Both the position numbers and the translations under genes were made by a program. 64,000 bases of DNA, taken from Mycetocola zhujimingii (GTDB lineage Bacteria > Actinomycetota > Actinomycetes > Actinomycetales > Microbacteriaceae). Below, one piece after another: positions 20,242-29,783 of the stretch; the stretch's first letter is position 1; each line of letters begins with the position of its first letter. The DNA is taken from NCBI RefSeq assembly GCF_003065425.1, contig NZ_CP026949.1:1550001-1614000 (forward strand). The letters run 5' to 3'. The notes below the pieces were generated by a model. It was not told the DNA's origin, did no database searches, and saw only the letters and a list, made by a program, of their open reading frames with translations.

Positions 20242-21747
20242 TCAGCCGCGCCCGCCGCGCACGATGCGCAGGAGCTTGGCGAGCCGAGAGGAAACGTCGC
20301 GCTCGTTGCCGTGCTGTGTTGGCTGGTAGTACCGCACCCCGCGAAGCTCGTCGGGAAGATATTGCTGCTCAACGACCCCGACGTCGGCGTCGTGCGGGTA
20401 CTTGTAGCCCTTGCCGTGACCGAGGCGTTTCGCGCCGGCGTAGTGCGCGTCGCGCATGGGCTTGGGGACCCTGCCGAAGTTGCCGGCGCGCACGTCGGCG
20501 ATGGCGCTGTTGATGGCGTTGTACGACGCGTTCGACTTCGCGGCGGTCGCGAGGTAGACAACGGCCTCGGCGAGAGGAATGCGGCCCTCTGGCATCCCGA
20601 TGAACTGAACGGCGTCCGCTGCAGCCACGGCGATCACCAGGGCGTTGGGATCCGCGAGCCCGATGTCTTCCGATGCGCTCACGATGATTCGGCGGGAGAT
20701 GAACCGGGGGTCCTCCCCCGCTTCGATCATCCTGGCCAGGTAGTGCAGGGCCGCGTCGACGTCTGATCCGCGGATCGACTTGATGAACGCGCTGATGACG
20801 TCGTAGTGCTCGTCGCCGTTTCTGTCGTAGCGCAGCAGCGCACGGTCGACCGCGTTGGCAACGACGTCAGCGGTGATAACCGGTCGCTGCCGGTCCGCCT
20901 CAGCGGCGGGAGCGTCGGGAGCGTCGCCCGCACCTTCGTCAACGCCGTCGTCATCGTCATCGTCAGCGTCTTTGGTTGAAGCACGATCGACGGTGCCGTC
21001 CTCGGTGTCGGTGCCGCCAGCATCCGTTTCGGTCGACAGCGAATCAGCGCTGAGCGAATCGGCACTGAGCGAATCGGCACTGACGGATGCCGCTTCAAGC
21101 GCGGTCAGCGCGCGGCGAGCATCCCCTGAGGCGAGCCGAATGATGGTGTCACGGGCATCGGCTGTGACGTCGAACCGACCACCGAGTCCGCGCTTGTCTT
21201 CGATCGCCCGGTCGAGAACAACACGGAGGTCGTCGTCACTCAGCTGCTCGAGGGTGAGCAGGAGCGAGCGGGAGAGCAGCGGCGAGATCACCGAGAACGA
21301 CGGGTTCTCCGTTGTCGCGGCGACGAGGATCACCCAGCCGTTCTCGACACCGGGGAGGAGAGCGTCTTGCTGCGCTTTGCTGAAGCGGTGGATCTCGTCG
21401 AGGAAGAGCACTGTGGACAGCCCGTAGAGATCGCGACTTGTCATCGCTTCGTCCATAACCAGGCGGACGTCACGAACTCCGGCCGAAACAGCGGAGAGCT
21501 CGACGAAACGACGGCCCGAACTGTGCGCAATGGACTGGGCGATCGTTGTCTTGCCGGTGCCGGGCGGGCCCCAGAGGATCACCGAAACGCTGCCCTTGTC
21601 ACCGGATTTGCCGTGCGCGAGGCTCACGAGCGGCGACCCCGGCTTCAACAGGTGCCGTTGCCCGGCAACCTCGTCGAGGCTCTTGGGTCGCATGCGCACC
21701 GCGAGCGGGACACTGCCAGAGTGCAGTGCCGCTGTCGTGTTTGCCAT
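20242..21747 (-). CDS. rarA: replication-associated recombination ATPase RarA (MgsA)
   Basis: RarA is a clamp-loader-like AAA+ ATPase acting at stalled forks. The 501-residue protein is longer than usual (~440). Walker A is GPPGTGKTTIAQSIAHSSG near residue 60, Walker B VLFLDEIHRFSKAQQDALLP near residue 120. The C-terminal tetramerisation domain ends with blocks such as HYDVISAFIKSIRGSDVDAA and ASEDIGLADPNAL. The extra length is an acidic insert between the AAA+ lid and the C-terminal domain (about residues 220-292): three SLSAD-type repeats, then a run of six Asp residues. The insert leaves all catalytic motifs intact. Divergent from the cyclophilin gene. Confidence 0.93.
   Translation of the reverse strand: MANTTAALHSGSVPLAVRMRPKSLDEVAGQRHLLKPGSPLVSLAHGKSGDKGSVSVILWGPPGTGKTTIAQSIAHSSGRRFVELSAVSAGVRDVRLVMDEAMTSRDLYGLSTVLFLDEIHRFSKAQQDALLPGVENGWVILVAATTENPSFSVISPLLSRSLLLTLEQLSDDDLRVVLDRAIEDKRGLGGRFDVTADARDTIIRLASGDARRALTALEAASVSADSLSADSLSADSLSTETDAGGTDTEDGTVDRASTKDADDDDDDGVDEGAGDAPDAPAAEADRQRPVITADVVANAVDRALLRYDRNGDEHYDVISAFIKSIRGSDVDAALHYLARMIEAGEDPRFISRRIIVSASEDIGLADPNALVIAVAAADAVQFIGMPEGRIPLAEAVVYLATAAKSNASYNAINSAIADVRAGNFGRVPKPMRDAHYAGAKRLGHGKGYKYPHDADVGVVEQQYLPDELRGVRYYQPTQHGNERDVSSRLAKLLRIVRGGRG
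21044..21088. repeat. 15-bp in-frame tandem repeat inside rarA
   Basis: Units of 15 bp of the type TCGGCACTGAGCGAA (plus strand) begin at 21044, 21059 and 21074, the first and last slightly diverged. They encode the repeated pentapeptide SLSAD/SADSL in the acidic insert. As the unit is five codons long, copy-number change would keep the frame. Confidence 0.85.
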
Positions 21748-21835
21748 GATGCAAGGCTAGCCGCACCCGCTGACAAGTTCCGCGGCGGGTGCGGCTCAGG
21801 GGTCGGCTGCTGCAAGCTCGGGGACGTCTGTGGAG

Positions 21836-21863
21836 TGCACGTGGAGACTCGACTCCACGTGCA
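21836..21863. promoter_or_regulatory. perfect 11-bp inverted repeat (operator candidate) upstream of the cyclophilin gene
   Basis: TGCACGTGGAG and CTCCACGTGCA flank a 6-bp spacer ACTCGA, a perfect dyad of 28 bp. It lies in the rarA/cyclophilin divergent gap, 1 bp upstream of a possible -35 (TTGGTC, 21865-21870). No T tract follows, so it is more likely a protein-binding site than a terminator. The regulator is unknown. Confidence 0.6.
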
Positions 21864-21864
21864 T

Positions 21865-21894
21865 TTGGTCAGTGGAAGTCGATAACCGTAAAGT
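21865..21894 (+). promoter_or_regulatory. candidate promoter for the cyclophilin gene
   Basis: TTGGTC (21865-21870) and TAAAGT (21889-21894) are 18 bp apart, giving a leader of about 66 nt before the GTG start. Confidence 0.45.
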
Positions 21895-21966
21895 TCATCG
21901 AAGACGGCACCCGGGGTGCTGGCCTTGAGTACCGGCGCACGAGCGCCCATCCGATGGAGGATCCAC

Positions 21967-22770
21967 GTGGCACCCAGCAAGACCGAAGAGCGCCTGGCAC
22001 GCGAGAATCGTGAACGGCTCAAGGCTTACAAAGCCCGTCGGACCATGCACGAGTATCGCGCCAAGCGCCGGGTGCGCGACAACTGGATCGCCGTCATCGC
22101 ACTCGTCGTCGTTGCCGCCGCGGTGACTGCCGGCCAGCTCGTGTACTTCTCCACCGGTCCAGGCGCGCCGAGCGCGACCTCGACGCCTGCACCGACCGAA
22201 ACGGCTCCGTCGGAAACCGCTCCAGCCGGTGCGAACACCGGGGACGTGCCGGACGCAGGTCTCGCCGAAGGCAGGGTCTGGAACGGAACGATGACCATCA
22301 ACGGCATCCCGCTGGGTATCGAGGTCGACGGAGCAGCGGCACCGCAGGCCGTCTCGTCATTCGTCTCGCTGTCGCAGGGCGGCTTCTACGACGGTGTCAG
22401 CTGCCACCGGCTCACGAACGAAGGCCTCTACGTGCTCCAGTGCGGAGACCCGGATGGCACCGGGTCTGGCGGGCCCGGTTTCAGCTACGGACCCGTCGAG
22501 AACGCCCCGGCAGACAACGTCTACCCGGCCGGAACGCTCGCCATGGCGCGTCAGCAGGACAACGGCTACAGCATGGGAAGCCAGTTCTTCATCGTGTACG
22601 AAGACACCACGCTCGGCGCGGACTCGGCAGGTGGGTACACAGTGCTTGGCAAGGTGACCAGCGGCCTCGAAGAGCTCAAGGCACAGGTCGTCGACGCCGG
22701 TATCACTGACGGTGCGACCGACGGGCCTCCTGCCATCCCCGTAGCCATCGAGAACATCACCGTTCAGTAG
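21967..22770 (+). CDS. membrane-anchored cyclophilin-type peptidyl-prolyl isomerase
   Basis: A protein of about 267 residues with a basic cytoplasmic N-terminus (KTEERLARENRERLKAYKAR), one transmembrane helix near residues 42-62 (WIAVIALVVVAAAVTAGQLV), a Pro/Thr/Ala-rich linker, and a cyclophilin domain. The domain shows CHRLTNEGLYVLQCGDPDGT, PGFSYGPVENAP and GSQFFIVYEDTTLG, close to the family's F-Q-x-GDP and SQFFI blocks. It probably assists folding of exported proteins outside the membrane. The GTG start is preferred because GGAGGA lies 7 bases upstream. It is divergent from rarA. Confidence 0.88.
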   Translation: MAPSKTEERLARENRERLKAYKARRTMHEYRAKRRVRDNWIAVIALVVVAAAVTAGQLVYFSTGPGAPSATSTPAPTETAPSETAPAGANTGDVPDAGLAEGRVWNGTMTINGIPLGIEVDGAAAPQAVSSFVSLSQGGFYDGVSCHRLTNEGLYVLQCGDPDGTGSGGPGFSYGPVENAPADNVYPAGTLAMARQQDNGYSMGSQFFIVYEDTTLGADSAGGYTVLGKVTSGLEELKAQVVDAGITDGATDGPPAIPVAIENITVQ

Positions 22771-22871
22771 GCGGAGTATGGTGGCCTTCCCCGCCGGGAG
22801 GGGTCAACGTAATAGGCTGGACCAGAGTTTCCGGTCGCGCAGTCGCGCGACAACCAAGCAAGGTGAGGCAC

Positions 22872-24104
22872 GTGTCTAATTCTGAGCAGCAACCATGGGG
22901 TCGCGTAGACGAGTCCGGCGCCGTTTTCGTGCGCGAGGGCGACGACAACTGGCGTGAGGTTGGGCAATTCCCCGATGGCACTCCGGAAGAGGCACTTGCC
23001 TACTTCACCCGCAAATTCACCGAGCTCGCCGGCCAGGTGACGCTCCTCGAACAGCGCGTTAAGCGTGGAGCGCCGGCCGCGGACGTGTCCAAGGCGGTCT
23101 CGCACCTCGCTGCCAACCTGGAGAATGCCAACGCTGTCGGCGACCTGGCGAGCCTCAAGGCCCGTGTCGCTGCCCTTGACTCGACGGTGGGCGAACTCAC
23201 CGAGCAGCAGAGCGAAGAAGCGCGCGCGGCCGTTGCCGAGGCGATTGCCGTGCGGACGACCATCGTCGTCGAGGCGGAAAAACTCGCGGCGCAGGACCCC
23301 GCCAAGGCACAGTGGAAGCAGACGACGGAGCAGATCACCGCCCTCTTCACCCAGTGGCAGACGCACCAGCAGGAAGGCCCCAAGCTTCCGAAGGGCGAGG
23401 CGAACGAACTCTGGAAGCGATTCCGCACCGCGAAGTCCACGATCGAGCAGAACCGCAGGGCGTTCTTCGCAGAACTCGACTCGGTGCACCGCGACGCGAA
23501 GTCCCGCAAACAGGAGCTCATCGAGCAGGCTGAAGCGTTGATCCCCAAGGGTGCAGACGGCATCCCCGGGTACCGCGCGCTCCTCGACGAGTGGAAGAAG
23601 TCGGGACGAGCGGGTAAGCGCCACGACGACGCGCTCTGGGCTCGATTCAAGGCCGCTGGCGACGCAATCTACGCCGCGAAGTCCGAGGTCGATGCCATTG
23701 ACAACGCCCAGTTCTCCGAAAACCTGGATGCCAAGCTCGCGCTCCTCGAGGAGGCAGAACCGCTGCTCGCCGAGACCAACCGCGACAAGCTTCGGTCGGC
23801 TCTTGCGTCAATCCAACGCCGCTGGGACGAGATCGGGAAAGTTCCCCGCGATCAGGTTCGCACGGTCGAAGACAGGCTCCGCAAGGTCGAGAACCACCTG
23901 AAAAAGCTCGACGAGGACCACTGGACGAAGAACAACCCGGAGACCAAGGCCCGCACCGAGGGACTTGCCGGGCAGCTCAACGCAGCGATCGCCAAGCTCG
24001 AAGCCGAACTCGACGAGGCGAAGGCCACGGGCGACACGGCGAAGATCGAGGCAGCGACAGAGGCACTCGAGGCACGTAAGGTCTGGCTCAACGCCCTGTC
24101 CTGA
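22872..24104 (+). CDS. DUF349 domain protein
   Basis: A 410-residue, highly charged, mostly helical protein with several DUF349 repeats, each recognisable by a Trp in a helical context (for example LWKRFRTAKSTIEQNRRAFF, ALLDEWKKSGRAGKRHDDAL, RRWDEIGKVPRDQVRTVEDR). The N-terminal ~20 residues (WGRVDESGAVFVREGDDNWR) form a short beta part. The exact role of the family is unknown. The GTG at 22872 follows AAGGTGAGG and is preferred to the ATG nine bases earlier. A terminator lies directly after it. Confidence 0.88.
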   Translation: MSNSEQQPWGRVDESGAVFVREGDDNWREVGQFPDGTPEEALAYFTRKFTELAGQVTLLEQRVKRGAPAADVSKAVSHLAANLENANAVGDLASLKARVAALDSTVGELTEQQSEEARAAVAEAIAVRTTIVVEAEKLAAQDPAKAQWKQTTEQITALFTQWQTHQQEGPKLPKGEANELWKRFRTAKSTIEQNRRAFFAELDSVHRDAKSRKQELIEQAEALIPKGADGIPGYRALLDEWKKSGRAGKRHDDALWARFKAAGDAIYAAKSEVDAIDNAQFSENLDAKLALLEEAEPLLAETNRDKLRSALASIQRRWDEIGKVPRDQVRTVEDRLRKVENHLKKLDEDHWTKNNPETKARTEGLAGQLNAAIAKLEAELDEAKATGDTAKIEAATEALEARKVWLNALS

Positions 24105-24121
24105 CCGTCATCCACACCCCG

Positions 24122-24163
24122 ACGGCGGGAGCGAATTCTTCACAGATTCGCTCCCGCCGTTTC
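24122..24163 (+). terminator. terminator of the DUF349 gene
   Basis: Arms ACGGCGGGAGCGAAT and ATTCGCTCCCGCCGT, 15 bp and fully complementary, loop of 9 nt, then TTTCT. It starts 18 bases after the DUF349 stop. Confidence 0.85.
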
Positions 24164-24193
24164 TCGTCGCTCGGCCGGGCTCACGCTTGGACG

Positions 24194-24688
24194 ATGCCCC
24201 GATTTCTGCCCTCGGTTCTCAGCACTGGGTTCCTGCCCGTTGCCGAGCTTTACGCTGCAGCGCGCGATGGCGACCTGGTGAAGCTCGACGACGTTTTCAT
24301 CTGCGTCGACGAGCCCGATCGCCGAGAGTTGCGTGCGAGCACGCTCGCGAGTGAACTGCCGCGTCTTCCTGCTGCCAGGCACCTCGTGACAATGGGCTGG
24401 AGCGCAGCCTGGGTATACGGCGCCATCGACGACCCTCCCTGGCAGCACGAGGTGTGCGTTCGGGCAGACGAGCGCGCAACCCTCCGACTGCCGCCCCGAT
24501 TCCACCAACGGGAGCTGCGCCTGGCCGACTCCGACGAGGCCCGCATAGCGGGACTCAGGGTCACGACGCCGGCGCGCACCGTCCGCGACCTGGAGCTCAA
24601 ACGCACAGACTCCCCCTGGGCGCGTGACGCTATCGCCCGGCTCGCTGGAATGTCAGGTGGCGAGAATCAACCGCCGTTGACGCGGTAG
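24194..24688 (+). CDS. AbiEi-antitoxin-like protein (tentative)
   Basis: A 164-residue protein starting [20 protein letters not shown], with an N-terminal helical segment followed by a region like the AbiEi antitoxin/DUF559-associated domain common in Actinobacteria ([20 protein letters not shown] is the typical '[10 protein letters not shown]' block). No toxin partner is next to it. The last 22 bp overlap, tail to tail, the 3' end of rel. The function is unknown; it may be a regulator or an orphan antitoxin. Confidence in coding is good because its start is in a free gap, but functional confidence is low. Confidence 0.6.
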   Translation: MPRFLPSVLSTGFLPVAELYAAARDGDLVKLDDVFICVDEPDRRELRASTLASELPRLPAARHLVTMGWSAAWVYGAIDDPPWQHEVCVRADERATLRLPPRFHQRELRLADSDEARIAGLRVTTPARTVRDLELKRTDSPWARDAIARLAGMSGGENQPPLTR

Positions 24689-26913
24689 ACGTCGTACACC
24701 GCGTCGATGCGTCTCACCGCGTTGAGCACCCGCTCAAGGTGGGTCGTGTCGCCCATTTCAAAGACGAAACGCGAGATGGCAAGACGGTTGTTCGACGTCG
24801 ATACGGTTGCAGAGAGGATGTTGACGTGGTGCTCACTGAGTACCCGCGTGACATCGCTCAGCAGTCCGGCGCGGTCAAGCGCTTCAACCTGAATGTGGAC
24901 GAGGAACAGGCTCTTCGAACTCGGCGCCCACTCGACGTCGATCATTCTCTCCGGCTCCTTGAGCAACTCCTGCACGTTGTGGCAGTCACTCCTGTGTACC
25001 GAAACACCCGAACCGCGCGTCACGAAACCAACGATGTCGTCGCCGGGAACGGGCGTGCAGCACTTCGACATCTTGACGAGAATGTCGGGTGCGCCCCGAA
25101 CCAGCACGCCTGAGTCACTGTGCGTCACCGAGCGGGTACGACCCCGCACCGGGAAGTCGATGGCACCCTGTTCAGCCTCGGTGTCTCCCTGAAGGAGTGC
25201 GGCCACCTTCTCGAGCACTGACTGGGTCGACACGTGACCCTCGCCAACGGCCGCGTACAGCGCGGAGACATCCTCGTACCGCATCTGGGCAGACACCTCG
25301 GCGAAGGTGTCCTGGCTCATCAGCTTCTGCAGCGGAAGGTTCTGTTTGCGCATCGCACGGGCGATGGCATCCTTGCCCTGCTCGATGGCCTCATCGCGTC
25401 GCTCTTTAGTGAACCACTGACGAATCTTGTTACGCGCGCGGGTGCTCTTGACGAAACTCAGCCAGTCCTGGCTCGGACCGGAGTCGGGGTTCTTCGAGGT
25501 GAACACCTCGACCACGTCGCCGCTGTTGAGCTCGGATTCGAGGGGAACAAGTCTGCCGTTCACCTTCGCACCCATCGTGCGGTGCCCGATCTCGGTGTGA
25601 ACGGCGTAGGCGAAGTCGACCGGCGTGGCACCGGCGGGAAGGCCGATGACCCGGCCCTTCGGCGTGAAGACGTAAACCTCTTTGGCGCCGATCTCGAAGC
25701 GGAGCGAGTCGAGGAACTCGCCGGGGTCGCTCGTCTCGGCCTGCCAGTCGGAGATGTGGGCAAGCCACACCATGTCGTTCTCCGTCGTCTTCGACGCACC
25801 CTTGCCGCCGTTGACGTTCTCCTTGTACTTCCAGTGCGCGGCAACACCGTATTCGGCGTGCTGGTGCATCTCGTGCGTCCGGATCTGGATCTCGACGCTC
25901 TTGCCCTGCGGGCCGATCACCGTCGTGTGCAGTGACTGGTAGAGGTTGTACTTCGGGGTTGCGATATAGTCCTTGAATCGCCCGGGGATCGGAGTCCATC
26001 GCGCGTGGATCGCGCCGAGAACCGCATAACAGTCACGCACCGAATTGACGAGAACACGGATGCCGACGAGGTCGTAAATTTCGTCGAAGTCACGACCGCG
26101 CACGATCATCTTCTGGTAGATCGAGTAGTACTGCTTGGGTCTGCCGACGACCTTGCCGCGGATCTTGGCGGACTTGAGGTCCTCGTTGACCGAGTCGATG
26201 ACCGTCTGGACGAGTTCTTCCCGCTGCGGGGTGCGCTGCCTGACCAGGCTTTCGATCTCGGCGTACAGCTTCGGGTAGAGCACGGCGAACGAGAGGTCTT
26301 CCAGTTCCCACTTGATGGTCTGGATACCGAGCCTGTGCGCGAGCGGCGCGTAGATCTCGAGCGTCTCGGTCGCCTTCCTGGCGGCCTTCTCGGCGGGAAC
26401 GAAGCCCCAGGTGCGGGCGTTGTGCAGTCGGTCAGCAAGCTTGATGACGAGAACCCGGATGTCTTTCGACATCGCAACGATCATCTTGCGGACGGTCTCG
26501 GCCTGGGCGCTTTCTCCGTATTTGACCTTGTCGAGCTTGGTGACGCCGTCGACGAGCATGGCGACTTCATCACCGAACTCTGCGCGAAGCTCGTCGAGGC
26601 CGTAGTCCGTGTCCTCAACCGTGTCGTGCAGGAGAGCCGCTGCGAGGGTCTTAGGTCCGATCCCCAGGTCGGCGAGAATCTGGGCGACCGCGACAGGGTG
26701 GGTGATGTATGGCTCACCACTCTGGCGCTTCTGCCCGCGGTGGGCACGCTCGGCGACCGTGTACGCCCGCTCGATGACCGTGATGTCGGCCTTGGGGTGG
26801 TGAAGTCGCGCCGTGCGCACAAGACGATCGACAGCGCCGGCCGGCTGGGCCTTCGAAAAGATCCGAGGGACGAGGCGGCGCAGGGACGCGCTTGACGACT
26901 GGGTCTCTGTCAT
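24667..26913 (-). CDS. rel: bifunctional (p)ppGpp synthetase/hydrolase Rel
   Basis: Rel makes and degrades (p)ppGpp. The 748-residue protein has the full order: HD hydrolase ([15 protein letters not shown] and [20 protein letters not shown], with the HD pair), synthetase ([20 protein letters not shown] and [20 protein letters not shown]), TGS ([20 protein letters not shown]), a helical/zinc-finger region ([16 protein letters not shown]) and a C-terminal ACT domain ([20 protein letters not shown]). The RFKD motif marks a bifunctional enzyme. The ATG follows a perfect Shine-Dalgarno GGAGGTGA, and GATAAT at 26934-26939 is a possible -10. Confidence 0.97.
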   Translation of the reverse strand: MTETQSSSASLRRLVPRIFSKAQPAGAVDRLVRTARLHHPKADITVIERAYTVAERAHRGQKRQSGEPYITHPVAVAQILADLGIGPKTLAAALLHDTVEDTDYGLDELRAEFGDEVAMLVDGVTKLDKVKYGESAQAETVRKMIVAMSKDIRVLVIKLADRLHNARTWGFVPAEKAARKATETLEIYAPLAHRLGIQTIKWELEDLSFAVLYPKLYAEIESLVRQRTPQREELVQTVIDSVNEDLKSAKIRGKVVGRPKQYYSIYQKMIVRGRDFDEIYDLVGIRVLVNSVRDCYAVLGAIHARWTPIPGRFKDYIATPKYNLYQSLHTTVIGPQGKSVEIQIRTHEMHQHAEYGVAAHWKYKENVNGGKGASKTTENDMVWLAHISDWQAETSDPGEFLDSLRFEIGAKEVYVFTPKGRVIGLPAGATPVDFAYAVHTEIGHRTMGAKVNGRLVPLESELNSGDVVEVFTSKNPDSGPSQDWLSFVKSTRARNKIRQWFTKERRDEAIEQGKDAIARAMRKQNLPLQKLMSQDTFAEVSAQMRYEDVSALYAAVGEGHVSTQSVLEKVAALLQGDTEAEQGAIDFPVRGRTRSVTHSDSGVLVRGAPDILVKMSKCCTPVPGDDIVGFVTRGSGVSVHRSDCHNVQELLKEPERMIDVEWAPSSKSLFLVHIQVEALDRAGLLSDVTRVLSEHHVNILSATVSTSNNRLAISRFVFEMGDTTHLERVLNAVRRIDAVYDVYRVNGG

Positions 26914-26954
26914 GGCGTCACCTCCGAACCTCTATTATCGCGTACCGCGGCGGT

Positions 26955-27965
26955 CTAACGCGCCGTGGCGACGGCCGGCTCGGCCACCGCGCGGGAGCGA
27001 CCGGCGAGCACGCGAGCGTCGCGCTTCTTGATCTCGGGCTCGTTCTGGCGGAACAGTGCGTACAGCGGTGCCGCGACGAAAATCGTGGAATAGGTGGCCA
27101 CGAGGATGCCGACAAACAGCGACAGCGAGATGTCGCGGAGCGTCTCAGCGCCGAGCAGGAAGTCACCGATGAGCAGGATCGAGCCAACGGGCAGGGCTGC
27201 AACGACCGACGTGTTGATCGAACGCACGAGTGTCTGGTTCACCGCGAGGTTCACCGACTCCGCGAAGGTTCGGGGCGCATTCTCGCCGTCTTCCGTGGTG
27301 TTCTCACGGATCTTGTCGAAGACCACGACAGTGTCATAGAGCGAATACCCGAGGATCGTGAGGAAGCCGATCACGGCGGCCGGGCTGATCTCGAAACCGC
27401 TGAGCGCGTACACGCCGAGAGTGATCACGAGAACATCGAGAAGTGCGATCATCGCCGCAGCTGACATCTTCCAGGTGCGGAAGTAGATCGCCATGGTGAT
27501 GAAGGCAAGCGCGAGGAAGATCACGAGTCCGGTGATGGCCTGTCGCGTGACGTCCTGTCCCCACGACGCACCGATGAAGGATGTCGTGACTTCGGATTCA
27601 GGCACGTCGAACGCTGTTGCGAGAGCCGTCGTCACATCGTTGGTCTCTGCGGAGGTCAGCTGGTTCGTCTGCACCCGGATGGCAGAGTCTCCAACGGTCG
27701 TGACCTTCGACGCTGCATCGGGAACAACGCTCTCGACGGCATCCGTCGCCTTGTTCTGGTCCGTGTCCTGGACCGAGTTGATGGTGAACTGTGATCCGCC
27801 GGTGAACTCGATGCTGAGGTTGAACCCGCCCTTGACGATCGGGACGAGTATCGACGCGAGGACAAGGACGATGGCGACGCTGAACCAGACCTTGCGGTTA
27901 CCGACGAAGTTAAACGAACGCTTCCCCGTGAACAGGTCGTTGCCGAATGTGGTGAGGCTTGGCAT
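26955..27965 (-). CDS. secF: protein translocase accessory subunit SecF
   Basis: SecF works with SecD and YajC to drive late steps of Sec-dependent export with the proton motive force. The 336-residue protein has six predicted transmembrane segments: one near residue 30 (WFSVAIVLVLASILVPIV), a periplasmic loop, then five further segments including ISLSLFVGILVATYSTIFVA. Family blocks are IEFTGGSQF and VLGYSLYDTVVVFDKIRE (here ILGYSLYDTVVVFDKIRE). It shares a base with the secD stop, so the pair is translationally coupled. Confidence 0.96.
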   Translation of the reverse strand: MPSLTTFGNDLFTGKRSFNFVGNRKVWFSVAIVLVLASILVPIVKGGFNLSIEFTGGSQFTINSVQDTDQNKATDAVESVVPDAASKVTTVGDSAIRVQTNQLTSAETNDVTTALATAFDVPESEVTTSFIGASWGQDVTRQAITGLVIFLALAFITMAIYFRTWKMSAAAMIALLDVLVITLGVYALSGFEISPAAVIGFLTILGYSLYDTVVVFDKIRENTTEDGENAPRTFAESVNLAVNQTLVRSINTSVVAALPVGSILLIGDFLLGAETLRDISLSLFVGILVATYSTIFVAAPLYALFRQNEPEIKKRDARVLAGRSRAVAEPAVATAR

Positions 27966-29686
27966 TAGGACTTCTTCTCCTCAGACTTCTTGCCGGCGCC
28001 CGCGGCGACGAGCTCAGCCTGCTTGCGTTCTGCGATGGTTTGCCGTTTCGCTGCCTCACGGCTTGACTTCGTTGACTTGCCTGCGACGCCCGGTTGCGGC
28101 GCACGGAACTGTGCCCGGCCCCGGTACACAGCGCCGAGCGCGTTCGGGTCGAGTCCGGAGAGCGGATGACCGCTCGAGAAGAATCGTGTCTGCGCCAGGA
28201 CCTGGAGGGCCGGGTGTGTGAAGAGCAGCACGACGAGGACGTCGATGATCGTCGTGATGCCGAGCGTGAACGCGAATCCCTTCACGTTTCCGACGGCGAC
28301 CGCGTAGAGCACAACTGCGGCAAGGAGGTTGACACCCTTCGACGCGTAGATGGTGCGCTTGGCGCGCTTCCAGCCGGCCTCGACCGCGGACTCGAGCCCG
28401 CGCCCGTCGCGAAGCTCATCGCGGATTCTCTCGAAGTAGACGATGAACGAGTCGGCGGTGAACCCGATGGCCACGATAAGCCCGGCGACACCGGCGAGTG
28501 AGAGTCGGTAACCGTTGCGCCACGACAGAATCGCGATCACCAGGTAGGTGAGGACACCGGCAACGATCAGAGACGCGATAGTGACGAAGCCGAGCAGCCG
28601 GTACTGGAACAGCGTGTAGATGGCGACCAGGATGAGGCCGATAAGGCCGGCGATGATTCCGATCTGCAGCTGCGCAGCACCGAGAGTCGCCGAGATAGCC
28701 TCTGAGCTCAACACCGTAAAGCTGATGGGAAGAGCACCGTATTTAAGCTGGTCGGCGAGCGACTTTGACGACTCCTGGGTGAAGTTACCCGAGATCTCCG
28801 CGTTGCCGTCAGTGATGACGCTGTTGGTCTGCGGCGCCGAGATGACCTGGTTGTCGAGCACGATGGCGAACTGGTTCTGCGGGCTCTGCAGGGCTGTGAG
28901 CCGCTGAGTCACGTCGGCGAACTCCTCGGTGCCCTCGCCGTCGAATTCCAGGTTGACGACCCACTGGCCGGTGGTCGCACCGGTCTGCGTGGTCTGCATG
29001 CCGTTGGTGGCGTCCTCGATCGTCGATCCCTCGACCTCGACGGGACCGAGGATGTACTTGACGCTGCCGTCGACCTCACACGCGATGATGGGCTTGTCAG
29101 CCGGCTGGACAACCCCGGCTTCGACGGGTTGCGCGCAGTCGAAGGCCTGGAACTCGGCCTGCAGCTTTTCGGTGATCTGCGCGAGGTCGCTCGCGTTGGT
29201 CGGTTCGGTCGCCGGGGTGTCGGGAAGCGCAGGATCGGGTGTCGGGTACGGCGTCTCAACGCCGTCTTCGCCGACGAAAGTGTTTGTGGGACCGCTCGCG
29301 ACGAGGACCGGGCGGAATTCGAGCTTCGCCGATGCCTCGATCCGGTTGCGGGTCTCCTCGTCAGCTTCACCGGGGATGGAAACGACGACGTTGTTTCCCT
29401 CGGTGTTGATCTCGGCCTCGGAGACACCAGACGCGTCGACGCGCTGCCTGATGATCGAAACCGCCTGGTTGAGCTGCTCAGCGGAGACCGACTCGCCCTC
29501 CTCCACGTTGGGCTGCAGAATGATCTGCGTTCCACCTTCGAGGTCAAGCGCAAGCTTGGGTCCCCATGTGGCGTTACCCCAGACGACGCCACCGGCAAGG
29601 ATGCCGAAGAGTGCAAGGGTGATAACGCCAAGCCAGATCAGTGAGCGACTCGCTCTACGGATGGGCGTCGACTTCGACTGTGCCAA
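27965..29686 (-). CDS. secD: protein translocase accessory subunit SecD
   Basis: A 573-residue SecD with an N-terminal membrane segment (LIWLGVITLALFGILAGGVV), a large periplasmic region opening with LALDLEGGTQIILQP, and five C-terminal membrane segments (for example LQIGIIAGLIGLILVAIYTL, GLIVAIGFTADSFIVYFERI). The charged C-terminal tail (about residues 525-573) is rich in Arg, Lys and Ala. yajC lies 97 bp upstream on the same strand and secF follows with overlap. Confidence 0.96.
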   Translation of the reverse strand: MAQSKSTPIRRASRSLIWLGVITLALFGILAGGVVWGNATWGPKLALDLEGGTQIILQPNVEEGESVSAEQLNQAVSIIRQRVDASGVSEAEINTEGNNVVVSIPGEADEETRNRIEASAKLEFRPVLVASGPTNTFVGEDGVETPYPTPDPALPDTPATEPTNASDLAQITEKLQAEFQAFDCAQPVEAGVVQPADKPIIACEVDGSVKYILGPVEVEGSTIEDATNGMQTTQTGATTGQWVVNLEFDGEGTEEFADVTQRLTALQSPQNQFAIVLDNQVISAPQTNSVITDGNAEISGNFTQESSKSLADQLKYGALPISFTVLSSEAISATLGAAQLQIGIIAGLIGLILVAIYTLFQYRLLGFVTIASLIVAGVLTYLVIAILSWRNGYRLSLAGVAGLIVAIGFTADSFIVYFERIRDELRDGRGLESAVEAGWKRAKRTIYASKGVNLLAAVVLYAVAVGNVKGFAFTLGITTIIDVLVVLLFTHPALQVLAQTRFFSSGHPLSGLDPNALGAVYRGRAQFRAPQPGVAGKSTKSSREAAKRQTIAERKQAELVAAGAGKKSEEKKS

Positions 29687-29783
29687 CTACGTACTCAGCT
29701 TTCTCTGGCCGTCTCGCACCGCCACTGATGGCGGCGCGAGACGCTTCTGGTTTACCTGTGCGGTGACTACCTGCTCAGTGAGA

